DNA of 64,000 bases, from the NCBI GenBank assembly GCA_021298245.1, contig JAJTDZ010000001.1, positions 78,751 to 142,750 on the forward strand, written 5' to 3'. This document shows positions 37,343 to 45,834 of the stretch, in pieces. The notes under the pieces were generated by a model. The model saw only the letters and a program-made list of their open reading frames with translations. It had not been told where the DNA came from and did not search any database. The number at the start of each line of letters is the position of its first letter. The stretch's first letter is position 1. The stretch is from Algoriphagus sp. (GTDB taxonomy: Bacteria; Bacteroidota; Bacteroidia; Cytophagales; Cyclobacteriaceae). The position numbers were made by a program, and so were the translations under genes.

Positions 37343-38359
37343 ATGGCCTTGATCAGTAAAAAAAAGGCCGTCTATTCCATTGGAAAAGGTTTACGTAAGT
37401 ACTTGATCACCTATGGAAGGGAGGTTGATATACCCATTCACTACCATGAATTGCTAAGGTATTCTAATTCCATCGCACTTTACGATTCCAAAGAACAAGA
37501 TACCTATTGGGAAACGGTCTTTTACGAGCAAAGCGATAGGGATGAAATCCATCAGAACGTAAAGAAAATTTATGCTCAGCTCAAAGCCGGAGGAGACATG
37601 AGTGTGATCGAGCACTTGTATATCGACCGCATCGATTTGTGTGTCTATGGCAATACCCAACCCTTTCGGGTAAGAATAGTCAATCGAATCAACGATAATT
37701 TTGATTATTTCTACATTAAAAATGCTGACGCCTCTAGAGTGTATGGATTGGAGTTGGAAGATTTATTGTCTCCAAATCGCATACGTTACCTGGTACACCA
37801 AAATACTTTGATTGAAGAACACGTAGCTGGAATCCCAGGAGAGCGATTTATGCGATTGCATATGAAAGATCCCAACTTGAATCCCATCCGCTTGGCAAAA
37901 GAATTTGTAAAGTTTAATGAACGCTGCTTCGTTAGGCTTTTAGGAGACATGCATTCTTCCAATTTTGTAGTGGACATCACTCCTGATTTCGAAGAAACGC
38001 ATTACCGTATTCGGGCCATAGACTTTGACCAACAAACCTACGAGGGCAAAAAATCCATTTATCTGCCCCAATATTTCAAAGAAAATAATGCCCTGATCAA
38101 GTTAGGAATGGACTACATTACTCCTGAATCGATGCGCCAATACCAAAGGGAGGAGCGAGCATTGATTGCTACCCGAGTAAAATCGTCCCGCAGTGAATTG
38201 GAAGACATTCTCTCTACCATGGAAAAAGATAACATTGCCCCTCTTTCCCATGTAGAATCATTAAAAAAAGATCTTGCCAAACATTACCAAAACATAGGAT
38301 TTCTTTCCTGTACCTCCATGGGCGAAATCCTAAGAAAAAGCCTTTCGCTAGTGTTGTAA
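37343..38359 (+). CDS. Uncharacterised protein-kinase-like-fold protein
   Basis: This 338-aa cytoplasmic protein carries two motifs typical of small-molecule kinases of the APH/choline-kinase type. One is GDMHSSN (Asp202-Asn207), corresponding to the catalytic HxDxxxxN loop with rearranged residues; the other is IDFD (Asp227), the metal-binding DFG-like motif. The N-terminal 100 residues are beta-rich and could form the ATP lobe, but I see no clear glycine loop. The family is unknown to me. It follows DUF3817 by 2 nt, and a CorA-type gene lies 40 nt downstream. Substrate unknown. Confidence 0.62.
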   Translation: MALISKKKAVYSIGKGLRKYLITYGREVDIPIHYHELLRYSNSIALYDSKEQDTYWETVFYEQSDRDEIHQNVKKIYAQLKAGGDMSVIEHLYIDRIDLCVYGNTQPFRVRIVNRINDNFDYFYIKNADASRVYGLELEDLLSPNRIRYLVHQNTLIEEHVAGIPGERFMRLHMKDPNLNPIRLAKEFVKFNERCFVRLLGDMHSSNFVVDITPDFEETHYRIRAIDFDQQTYEGKKSIYLPQYFKENNALIKLGMDYITPESMRQYQREERALIATRVKSSRSELEDILSTMEKDNIAPLSHVESLKKDLAKHYQNIGFLSCTSMGEILRKSLSLVL

Positions 38360-38399
38360 CCAAAAAAAAATTACCTTCAATAAACTACTAGGCTATATC

Positions 38400-39278
38400 A
38401 TGGTAGAGAAAAGAACCTCTTTCGCCAACTTTGAGTGGATTAATTTAGAAAATCCAAAGCTCAATGAATTGTCTGATCTAATAAAACCCTATGGATTAAA
38501 TATTCATTTGGTAAAGGACTTATTGCAAGTAGGCCATTTACCTAAATTGGAAAAGGTAGATGAATTTAATTTTTTGATTTTGAGAGCCTTTTCAGCAAAT
38601 CAACACGCAAAACTCACCACCATTCCTGAATTAACGAACAAAATTGGCTTCTTCTTTACCAACGAAATCCTTTTTACCGTTCACCAAAAACCGTTTCCTT
38701 TCTTGCCCGAGATTTCAGGCCATTTTGAAAATCCAGAAGGATTAATTCTAAAAATAACCGAGAAAATGATCGCAAGCTACCAAGCTCCAGCTGATTGGCT
38801 TTCAGAAGAAATGGACAAGTTTGAAGGAAATATCTTTCTTAATCATGGAAAACGATTTTCTGTAGAAAGTCTCTACTTTGCGAAAGCCAAAGCAAGAGCA
38901 TGCAAAAAAATAATGATGTTAACGCAGACCGTGCTCAATCACCTGTCGGTACACAATATCAATCAAACTCACCTTCAAGATTTAAAAGAGAGTGTTTCTA
39001 GCTTGATCCTTCAATTTGAAGATTTTTTGGACGAAGCCAATTCCCTATTGAGTATCTATATCTCAAGTAACTCCCAGAAGACAAATGAAGTAATGAAGTT
39101 GCTGACTATTTTTTCAGCCTTCTTTCTTCCCCTTACATTTTTGGTAGGAGTCTATGGAATGAATTTTAAGTTTATGCCAGAGCTGAATTGGGAATATGGA
39201 TATTACTTAACCTGGGGAGCTATGTTTGGGATTTCTTTAGCAATTTTTATTTGGTTCAAGCGAAGGAAAATCATTTGA
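38400..39278 (+). CDS. corA: CorA-family divalent-cation transporter
   Basis: CorA channels move Mg2+ (or Co2+/Ni2+) through a pentamer. The 292-aa protein has the long helical cytoplasmic funnel in residues 1-225 and two C-terminal membrane helices. The first of these ends in YGMNF, the GMN selectivity motif, followed by a short acidic loop (MPELNWEYG). A KRRK basic tail closes the protein, as usual. It may be co-transcribed with the three genes upstream and ends at a bidirectional terminator. Confidence 0.9.
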   Translation: MVEKRTSFANFEWINLENPKLNELSDLIKPYGLNIHLVKDLLQVGHLPKLEKVDEFNFLILRAFSANQHAKLTTIPELTNKIGFFFTNEILFTVHQKPFPFLPEISGHFENPEGLILKITEKMIASYQAPADWLSEEMDKFEGNIFLNHGKRFSVESLYFAKAKARACKKIMMLTQTVLNHLSVHNINQTHLQDLKESVSSLILQFEDFLDEANSLLSIYISSNSQKTNEVMKLLTIFSAFFLPLTFLVGVYGMNFKFMPELNWEYGYYLTWGAMFGISLAIFIWFKRRKII

Positions 39279-39283
39279 TGTCC

Positions 39284-39316
39284 AAAAAAAACCTCCAAAG
39301 GAGGTTTTCTTTTTTT
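39284..39316. terminator. Bidirectional Rho-independent terminator
   Basis: The arms AAAACCTCC and GGAGGTTTT (39288-39296, 39300-39308) pair around AAA, with A-run on the left and T-run (39310-39316) on the right. It lies between the convergent corA and nucleotidyltransferase genes. Confidence 0.85.
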
Positions 39317-39328
39317 ACATGGGAAAAT

Positions 39329-40081
39329 TTAATTGACTAAGCGTCTTAGGTAAGCCCCATAACCACTTTTGCCAAGTTTGGTAGCTGCTTCCAATAATTT
39401 TTCCTTACCAATAAATCCATTGCGATAGGCTATCTCTTCTATGCAGCCGATTTTTAATCCCTGACGTTCCTCAATTACTTCTACAAACTGCGCTGCCTGA
39501 AGTAAAGATTGGTGAGTGCCCGTATCCAACCAAGCCGTACCTCTATTAAGAATGGCTACTTGAAGTTGTCCCTTCTTGAGGTATTCGTTGTTGACGTCGG
39601 TGATTTCCAATTCCCCGCGAACGCTAGGTTTTATGTTTTTTGCTATTTCTACTACCTGATTGTCGTAGAAATACAAGCCAGGAACAGCATAATTTGATTT
39701 GGGATGGGAAGGTTTTTCTTCAATAGAAATGGCTTTTTGATTGGCATCAAACTCCACATCCCCAAGCACTAATGCTACTTTATCCTTTCCTATAAACTCT
39801 TCTCCAATGATAAAAGCCTGAGCCAATCCATCGGGACTGGGTTGTACAGCATATTGAAAAGAACAACCCACTTGGGAGCCATCTCCTAGCAAACGTTGAA
39901 AAGCGGAAGAATCTTCGGGAGTAGTGATGATTAAAATTTCTTTAATTCCTGCCATCATCAACACCGATAAGGGGTAATAAATCATGGGTTTGTCGTAGAC
40001 TGGCATAAGTTGCTTGCTCACTGCAATGGTGAGGGGATACAATCGTGTACCGGAGCCCCCAGCTAAAATGATTCCTTTCAT
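39329..40081 (-). CDS. rfbA: Glucose-1-phosphate thymidylyltransferase (RmlA-type) with internal deletion
   Basis: RmlA makes dTDP-glucose from dTTP and glucose 1-phosphate, the first step to dTDP-L-rhamnose. Seen here: [11 protein letters not shown] (residues 8-18), [39 protein letters not shown] and [10 protein letters not shown]. The product has 250 residues against about 290 in the family. Comparison with E. coli RmlA shows about 37 residues missing in frame after LGD (Asp108): the block normally starting NIFYG and ending near PERYGV. It includes residues that contact nucleotide sugar and metal. The enzyme is probably inactive unless the lesion is a sequence error. The start is ATG at 40081; the frame-extending TTG upstream is rejected. 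Other rml genes are absent nearby. Confidence 0.85.
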   Translation of the reverse strand: MKGIILAGGSGTRLYPLTIAVSKQLMPVYDKPMIYYPLSVLMMAGIKEILIITTPEDSSAFQRLLGDGSQVGCSFQYAVQPSPDGLAQAFIIGEEFIGKDKVALVLGDVEFDANQKAISIEEKPSHPKSNYAVPGLYFYDNQVVEIAKNIKPSVRGELEITDVNNEYLKKGQLQVAILNRGTAWLDTGTHQSLLQAAQFVEVIEERQGLKIGCIEEIAYRNGFIGKEKLLEAATKLGKSGYGAYLRRLVN

Positions 40082-40214
40082 AGAAAAATGATAAGTCAAA
40101 GATCAAAGGTAATACCCCATACAGATTAAAAAAAGATTATTTTGAGAGGCAAGAAATTGGAAGCATACAAAAAAATGAAACCGTAAAAAAAGCAGGAGAA
40201 TATTAGATAAAGAA

Positions 40215-40222
40215 TATTTTTG
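40215..40222 (+). promoter_or_regulatory. Candidate -7 element of the GH32 gene
   Basis: TATTTTTG matches the Bacteroidota -7 consensus TAnnTTTG and lies 19 nt before the GH32 ATG. No TTG at the expected -33 distance is seen, so the call is tentative. Confidence 0.4.
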
Positions 40223-40241
40223 ACTTCTTATCCTGCATCTC

Positions 40242-41753
40242 ATGAAAATCAAGAACTATTATCTTCTTCTTTCTACAAGTCTTTTAGCTTTCGGCTGCAG
40301 CCAGCAGGAAGTAAAATTTACGCCTAGCCACTTAGAACAATACCGACCTGCCTATCATTTCTCTCCTGCCAAAGGATGGATGAATGACCCCAATGGGTTG
40401 GTATATGTAGATGGAGAATACCATTTATTTTTTCAACATTATCCAGATAGCACCGTTTGGGGCCCTATGCATTGGGGACATGCGGTATCCAAGGACTTGG
40501 TTCACTGGGAGGAATTACCAATTGCCTTATTTCCCGATAGTTTGGGCTATATTTTTTCTGGCAGCGCAGTATATGATGCCGAGAATACCTCGGGGTTGGG
40601 CAGTACAGAAACACCCCCCTTGGTCGCACTTTTTACCTATCACGACCCTAAAGGAGAAAAAGGGGGTGCATTAGATTTTCAAACACAAGGTCTTGCCTAC
40701 TCCTTGGATAAAGGCCAGACTTGGCAAAAGTATGCGGGGAATCCTGTGCTTAAAAATCCAGGAATTCGGGACTTCCGTGATCCAAAAATCTCTCAAGTAA
40801 GCCAAGCAGATGGAAAATCGACTTGGGTGATGACCTTGGCTGCTCGTGACCGCGTACACTTTTATGAATCCGCTAATCTAAAAGAATGGACTTTTTTGGG
40901 TGAATTTGGCCAGGGAATAGGAGCACACGGAGGCGTTTGGGAATGTCCAGACTTACTTTCCATGAAGGCCCCAGATGGAAGTCAAAAATGGGTTTTATTA
41001 GTCAGTATGAATCCTGGAGGCCCTCAAAAAGGGTCCGCCACCCAATACTTCATCGGAGACTTCAAGCAAGGAGTATTTATCCCAGACGATACCATGATCC
41101 GATGGTTAGACTATGGACCAGATAATTATGCAGGAGTGACCTGGGCCGACCTCCCCAAGGAGCAAAACCGAATCCTCTGGATAGGCTGGATGAGCAACTG
41201 GGACTATGCCCAAGTAGTTCCCACGACGACTTGGCGATCGGCACTGACCTTGCCACGTGAAATCAGTTTATTTGATGTAGATGGAACACTTTTGCTGAAG
41301 TCTACTCCCGCAAAAGAACTCGAAAAAGCTAGAAAAGAAGCCTATGAACTTTCTGGAGAAGAATCGCTATTGCCCTCTCCTTTTGTAGAAATTTCTGCAG
41401 AAATCACCCAAGAAGATTTCTCCATGACCTTGAATAATGAGTTGGGCGAAGAGCTGGTGATCAACAAAGAAATGGGCTTGGTAACCGTAGATCGCAGAAA
41501 AGCAGGCAAGGCCAACTTCAATCGAGATTTTGCGGCGGCACATTCCGCACCCATGTCCTGGAAGGCAGAATCGGTACGCATTTTCTTGGATGCTTCTTCA
41601 ATAGAGGTATTTGTAAATGATGGGGAACTTGTCTTGACCTCCCTCCTTTTCCCTACTTCCCCTTGGAAAAAAGTAACGTTCATCCAAGGGCTTGATGAGG
41701 TGGAAATTTTGGATTTACAGGAATCGTCGAACCCATCCCTGGAAAAAAACTAA
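40242..41753 (+). CDS. Glycoside hydrolase family 32 lipoprotein (fructan-type hydrolase)
   Basis: GH32 enzymes cleave sucrose, inulin or levan. The 503-aa protein has a lipoprotein signal (AFGC, lipidated Cys19) and all three active-site motifs: WMNDPNG with nucleophile Asp49, FRDPK with Asp180 and WECPD with acid/base Glu234. The C-terminal third is the family's beta-sandwich. It stands without SusC/SusD or fructokinase genes in the window, so it is not obviously in a polysaccharide-utilisation locus. Levanase, inulinase and invertase activity cannot be told apart from sequence. Confidence 0.9.
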   Translation: MKIKNYYLLLSTSLLAFGCSQQEVKFTPSHLEQYRPAYHFSPAKGWMNDPNGLVYVDGEYHLFFQHYPDSTVWGPMHWGHAVSKDLVHWEELPIALFPDSLGYIFSGSAVYDAENTSGLGSTETPPLVALFTYHDPKGEKGGALDFQTQGLAYSLDKGQTWQKYAGNPVLKNPGIRDFRDPKISQVSQADGKSTWVMTLAARDRVHFYESANLKEWTFLGEFGQGIGAHGGVWECPDLLSMKAPDGSQKWVLLVSMNPGGPQKGSATQYFIGDFKQGVFIPDDTMIRWLDYGPDNYAGVTWADLPKEQNRILWIGWMSNWDYAQVVPTTTWRSALTLPREISLFDVDGTLLLKSTPAKELEKARKEAYELSGEESLLPSPFVEISAEITQEDFSMTLNNELGEELVINKEMGLVTVDRRKAGKANFNRDFAAAHSAPMSWKAESVRIFLDASSIEVFVNDGELVLTSLLFPTSPWKKVTFIQGLDEVEILDLQESSNPSLEKN

Positions 41754-42090
41754 AGAACAGAGGAAATTCTTGTCCAAGAATTGAGGGCAACCAAATTGAA
41801 AAAAGCAATCCAACCATTGCCAACTAATTTCAACTAGGTCAGTAGGTTACAAAAAGGCATTTAAGCGATTATTCCAAAAAACAAGCTTCAGACCATTCGC
41901 TTTTTTACGGGTGCAACTGGAATTTTAGTTGTTTGTTCTGAAAAAAAAGTAGTATCCTTGGAATAGAAACAGGGCGCCTCAAGTGAGCATTCCATTTGGC
42001 AAGGGTTTATAGAATCACCTGTTTTTTAAGTCAGAATTAAACTTTGTAAATCTAAATATTTAGATTTTTGCTATTAAACGTACATTATTT
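41754..42090. other. 337-bp intergenic region with a perfect 20-bp palindrome
   Basis: No gene or terminator hairpin with T-run was recognised here. The stretch is AT-rich and contains the palindrome listed at 42048-42067. The rest looks like leader and promoter DNA of the symporter gene; I find no clean TTG/TAnnTTTG pair. Confidence 0.5.
42048..42067. promoter_or_regulatory. Perfect 20-bp palindrome, candidate operator
   Basis: The half-site AAATCTAAAT is followed by its exact reverse complement with no spacer. It ends 23 nt before the ATG of the LeuT-type symporter, close to the expected transcription start. Binding by a dimeric regulator is inferred; no regulator gene adjoins it. Confidence 0.5.
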
Positions 42091-43701
42091 ATGAAAAAAG
42101 AGGCTTGGGGCTCGCGTGTTGGGCTTATTTTGGCCATGGCAGGAAATGCTGTTGGTCTTGGAAACTTCCTCAGGTTTCCAGTTCAAGCAGTCTGCTTCCT
42201 ATTGATGGGTATTCCGTTGCTATTTACGGAATGGAGCATGGGGAGATTTGGCGGTAAATTGGGCAACCACAGTACCCCTTACATCCTGGATTCCATGAGT
42301 AAGAAATGGTACTGGAAGTACATTGGGGTCTTCGGTATTTTCACCAACATCGCCGTAGTCGCCTATTACACCTACATTGAATCCTGGACCTTTGTGTACG
42401 TGGTGCACAGTGTCATCGGAACCTTTACTGGAATGAGTAAAGAGGCAGTGAGTTTGTTTTTTGATCAGTACGTTCAGCTTTCAGGTTCTGATTTCGGAAT
42501 CCCTCTATTTCCCGTAATTGCCTACGTTTTGGTCTTAGGGGTCAATGTGTACATCCTTTCCACTGGCCTTGGAGGTATCGAAAAGGTAGCAAAGGTCGGC
42601 ATGCCTTTATTGATCCTGTTTGGTATTATTCTGGCTATTCGAGGTTGGACCATGGGTAGCGACTTCGCCTCAGCAGAATTCCCCGATGCCAATGCATGGG
42701 ATGGAATCAACTTCTTGTGGACTCCTCAATACAGTTCGCTTGCAGATCCTAAAGTTTGGTTGGCTGCAGCAGGCCAAATCTTCTTCACCTTGTCCGTAGG
42801 TATGGGCTCGATTCAGTGTTATGCCTCTTACCTCAAAGAAAATGAGGACATCGCGCTTAACTCGGTGACTGCTGGTTTCACCAACGAATTTGTAGAAGTA
42901 ATACTAGGAAGTGCCATTGTCATCCCAATCGCTGCTGGATTTTTGGGTTTGGATTGGGTATTGGAAAATGCAGGATTTGGCATGGCCTTTCAGACCATGC
43001 CCTACTTGTTCCAACAGTGGGGACCATTGATTAGTGCTTTTGCTGGCGTCTGCTGGTTTGGGCTATTGTTCTTTGCAGGTATTACTTCTTCCCTAGCCAT
43101 GGGTACGCCCTGGATGGGATTCATGAAAGATGAATTTGGATGGGATAAGGTAAAAGGAGCTGTCTCTTTTGGACTAGTAGCCTTAGCCATGGGTTTACCC
43201 ACCGTTCTTTTTTACCAGTATGGATACTTTGACGAGTACGATTACTGGGGAGGTACGGTCAGCTTGGTGATTTTTGCTTTGCTGGAGACCATCCTATTCA
43301 CCTACATTTTCGGCATGAAAAAAGGATGGGAAGAGATCACCCGAGGCGCTGATATTCGGATTCCATCCTTCTACAAATATATCATGACCTACATCACACC
43401 AGTATTACTAAGCATTGTTTTCTTAGGTGCTTTGATTACTCCTGCAGGTAACGATTGGGTAGCGGCCTTCAACAACCTGTTTTCAGGTGAAGGATGGGCA
43501 CTAGATCCAAGTTCATTGATTGCAAAAATCACTTTTGCTGACTTGGAAGCGCAAATTCTTGCCAACCCTGAGAATTCTGCTGCTTTGGAAGAAAAAATGA
43601 TGTATTCAGGCTGGGCTAGGCTTCAGTTGCTCCTCTTATTCTTTGGTATTTGTGCCATCGTATGGTATTCCACTGTTAAACGCAAAAAAGCAATCCAATG
43701 A
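42091..43701 (+). CDS. LeuT-type sodium-dependent symporter (NSS family) with internal deletion
   Basis: NSS proteins import amino acids with Na+. The 536-aa protein has helix 1 almost identical to LeuT of Aquifex: GNAVGLGNFLRFPVQA (residues 18-33), with the unwound Gly-Asn sodium-site region. Directly after Val34 the sequence jumps to CFLLMGIPLLFTEW. The block NGGGAFMIPY with its neighbours, conserved in the family (about 13 residues linking helices 1 and 2), is missing in frame at 42192/42193. The remaining helices look normal, with a C-terminal helix ending WYSTVKRKKA. The 3' end overlaps a 36-aa MetS-like gene by ATGA, so the partner is a methionine/alanine importer type. Transport is doubtful if the deletion is real. 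Confidence 0.87.
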   Translation: MKKEAWGSRVGLILAMAGNAVGLGNFLRFPVQAVCFLLMGIPLLFTEWSMGRFGGKLGNHSTPYILDSMSKKWYWKYIGVFGIFTNIAVVAYYTYIESWTFVYVVHSVIGTFTGMSKEAVSLFFDQYVQLSGSDFGIPLFPVIAYVLVLGVNVYILSTGLGGIEKVAKVGMPLLILFGIILAIRGWTMGSDFASAEFPDANAWDGINFLWTPQYSSLADPKVWLAAAGQIFFTLSVGMGSIQCYASYLKENEDIALNSVTAGFTNEFVEVILGSAIVIPIAAGFLGLDWVLENAGFGMAFQTMPYLFQQWGPLISAFAGVCWFGLLFFAGITSSLAMGTPWMGFMKDEFGWDKVKGAVSFGLVALAMGLPTVLFYQYGYFDEYDYWGGTVSLVIFALLETILFTYIFGMKKGWEEITRGADIRIPSFYKYIMTYITPVLLSIVFLGALITPAGNDWVAAFNNLFSGEGWALDPSSLIAKITFADLEAQILANPENSAALEEKMMYSGWARLQLLLLFFGICAIVWYSTVKRKKAIQ

Positions 43702-43808
43702 ACACTTCCGCACTAATTCTATCGCTTGTAGCGCAAGGACTTATCACAAGCGTTACGCTGTATTGCTTCTATTTGGTATTGAAAAAACCGAATACAGAAG
43801 AAAAATAA
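43698..43808 (+). CDS. 36-aa MetS-like small subunit of the NSS symporter
   Basis: A complete small gene: ATG at 43698, TAA at 43806-43808, 36 residues. The peptide has an uncharged head, one hydrophobic helix (about residues 5-28, LILSLVAQGLITSVTLYCFYL) and a basic-then-acidic tail KKPNTEEK. The ATG overlaps the symporter TGA, as in MetP-MetS systems (PF16951-type methionine/alanine importer small subunit), where the small protein is needed for transport. The family call rests on position, size and topology. Confidence 0.75.
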   Translation: MNTSALILSLVAQGLITSVTLYCFYLVLKKPNTEEK

Positions 43809-43845
43809 TTCAGGTTCCTGCATTAAAGGAATCCTTCTAATTACT

Positions 43846-43876
43846 AAAAAGCTCGATTAATTCGAGCTTTTTTTTG
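43846..43876 (+). terminator. Rho-independent terminator
   Basis: The arms AAAGCTCGA and TCGAGCTTT (43848-43856 and 43862-43870) form a 9-bp stem around 5 nt and are followed by a long T-run. It lies 38 nt after the small symporter subunit gene. Confidence 0.85.
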
Positions 43877-43919
43877 TTTTCCTAATAAGCCCTCTTTCAA
43901 AAAAAATTAAAATATTTTT

Positions 43920-43949
43920 TTGTTTTTGAACAGTGTTCATTTATTTTTG
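43920..43949 (+). promoter_or_regulatory. Promoter of the efflux operon with embedded TetR operator
   Basis: TTG (43920-43922), a 19-nt spacer and TATTTTTG (43942-43949) match the Bacteroidota TTG-N17-23-TAnnTTTG promoter. Inside the spacer lies the inverted repeat TGAACAGTGTTCA (43927-43939; arms TGAAC/GTTCA). The ATG of the TetR gene follows 16 nt after the -7 element. A dimer bound there would block RNA polymerase, so autoregulation of the whole efflux operon is likely. Confidence 0.72.
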
Positions 43950-43965
43950 GGTATTCAATACTAAT

Positions 43966-44583
43966 ATGGGAATACCTGAAAGAAAAGAAAGAGAAAAGGA
44001 AGAACTCAGGGAGCGCATCCTTACCGCAGCCAAAACGCTTTTTTTGGAAAAGGGGGTAGAAAAAACATCGATAAGGAATATAGCGGATCTAATTGAATAT
44101 AGCCCTGGAATTATCTACCACTATTTCCAAGACAAAAACGAGATTTTTCATGCCCTACACCAGGGAGGTTTTCATCAATTGATGAGCCGCATGGGAGTAC
44201 TTACTTCTGTATCTCATCCCATGGAACGATTAAAAGCCATGGGGACGATCTATGTGCAATTTGCCATGGAAAATCCAGACATGTATGACTTGATGTTTAT
44301 CAAGGAGGCCCCCATAGATCATGTTTCTAATTCAAACGAGGAACAATGGAAAGAAGGCTTTGGAACCTTTAATTTCCTACGAGACACCATCAAGGAATGT
44401 ATAGATAAAGGTCATTTTCAAGGACATGAAATAGAGGCCCTCTCCTATCTCATTTGGTCTACGGTGCACGGGCTAGTTTCCTTACACATTCGTAGACGCT
44501 GTGAAGTAGTGTTGGCTCACAAGCAGCATACCATTGTGAAGGAAGGCTTGGAAGAATTTTTCAACATACTGGACAAACTTTAA
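43966..44583 (+). CDS. TetR/AcrR-family transcriptional regulator
   Basis: This protein of about 205 residues has an N-terminal TetR helix-turn-helix: RERILTAAKTLFLEKGVEKTSIRNIAD, then SPGIIYHYFQDKNEIFHAL. The C-terminal part is the ligand-binding helical domain. I start at ATG 43966; a longer frame from 43933 would begin inside the promoter. It is the first gene of a TolC/MFP/RND operon, 2 nt before the tolC-like gene. It should repress the pump until an inducer binds. The operator is described at 43920-43949. Confidence 0.9.
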   Translation: MGIPERKEREKEELRERILTAAKTLFLEKGVEKTSIRNIADLIEYSPGIIYHYFQDKNEIFHALHQGGFHQLMSRMGVLTSVSHPMERLKAMGTIYVQFAMENPDMYDLMFIKEAPIDHVSNSNEEQWKEGFGTFNFLRDTIKECIDKGHFQGHEIEALSYLIWSTVHGLVSLHIRRRCEVVLAHKQHTIVKEGLEEFFNILDKL

Positions 44584-44585
44584 AA

Positions 44586-45831
44586 ATGAAAAGTAATCAA
44601 CATTCAAGTATATGGTCTTCTCTCAAAAGCAGGGTGTTTCAAGGAGGTATTTTGTGCCTTACCCTACTAAGTAGTCATTTAGAGGCCCAGCAAATCTTGG
44701 ACACTTATATCCAGGAAGGAATAAGTAATAATCTGGTATTGCAGGAGAAAAATGCAAGTTTGGAACAAAGTCTATTGGCCCTAAAAGATGCAAAAAGTTT
44801 CTTTTTACCTTCTATGGAATTTGGAGCCAATTATACCGTGGCAGAAGGGGGACGAACCATTTCCTTTCCTGTCGGGGACTTGCTTAACCCAGTTTATTCC
44901 ACATTAAATAAGCTTACCGCTTCGAATAGTTTTCCTCAAATACCGAACGTTTCAGAGCAATTCCTACCTGATAATTTTTACGACACCAGATTTCGGACTT
45001 CCATGCCCATTTTTAATTCGGACTTGATCTATCAGCAGCAAATCAGGAAAGAACAGGTTCATTGGAACAGCTACCAGGTTGAAATCTACAAGGCTACACT
45101 TATTCAAGACATCCAAGTAGCCTATTACAGTTTTTGTACAGCGCACCGTTCTATAGAAATTGAAAACAAAAAATGCCGCACACTACCTCAATTTCTTGGT
45201 CAATAGACCACTTCAGCAAGCCGTACCCTTTGAGGAAGTCCTCTTGGATTTGACTCGATTGGATCAACTCCTTCTCGAGGAAATAAATCCACTTAATCCA
45301 GAACTCAGAGCCATGCAAAGCCTGGAAAGTATCCAAGAAAAGGTCCTTAAGTCAGGAAAAAACTATTGGATCCCCAAACTTTCTACCTATGCAGACCTGG
45401 GGTCTCAGGGATTTGATTGGAATTTTGATTCCCAATCCAGGTACTTGTTATGGGGATTAAATTTCAGTATGCCAGTGTTTCAAGGAGGGAGAAATCAAAA
45501 CCAAATGCAGAGAAATTTCCTTGGACTACAATCTATTCAAAGACAAAAAGAATTGGTAAACCAAAAATTAAACCTTAGCCTACAAATGCAACGCAATGAA
45601 GTAAAAACTCTACTTGCTGCACTCCACTCCTCAGAAAAGAAACTTACCGCGACAAACGCCTACTTTAAGCTGGTAGACAAGGGCTTTAAAGAAGGCAGTC
45701 AGTCCCTGCTCGAGTTTATAGATGCAAGAAATCAATTTACCCAAGCTGCGCTTCAAAAAAACATCAGTACTTACAAATTACAGATGGCCTTGGCCCAGCT
45801 CGAACGTCAACTAACTACTGAAACCAACTAA
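44586..45831 (+). pseudogene. TolC-like outer-membrane efflux protein, frame-disrupted by a deletion
   Basis: The 5' part (from ATG 44586) encodes a signal-like segment and the first half of a TolC-type protein (ILDTYIQEGISNNLVLQEKNASL ... LIQDIQVAYYSFCTA). It then runs out of frame and stops at 45206. The 3' part, in the +1 frame, resumes with NAAHYLNFLVNRPL and continues to FIDARNQFTQAALQ and the C-terminus at 45831. At about 45161-45170 the region between SIEIE and NAAHYLNF is missing; family members have about 45-55 residues there. The product should be truncated and unable to form a channel. Coding quality stays good on both sides. Confidence 0.8.
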
Positions 45832-45834
45832 GCC

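Noticed and set aside
40242..43808. GH32 plus symporter as a fructan-utilisation locus
   Set aside because: There are no SusC/SusD, fructokinase or hybrid-sensor genes, and the transporter is an amino-acid-type NSS protein, separated from GH32 by 337 bp.
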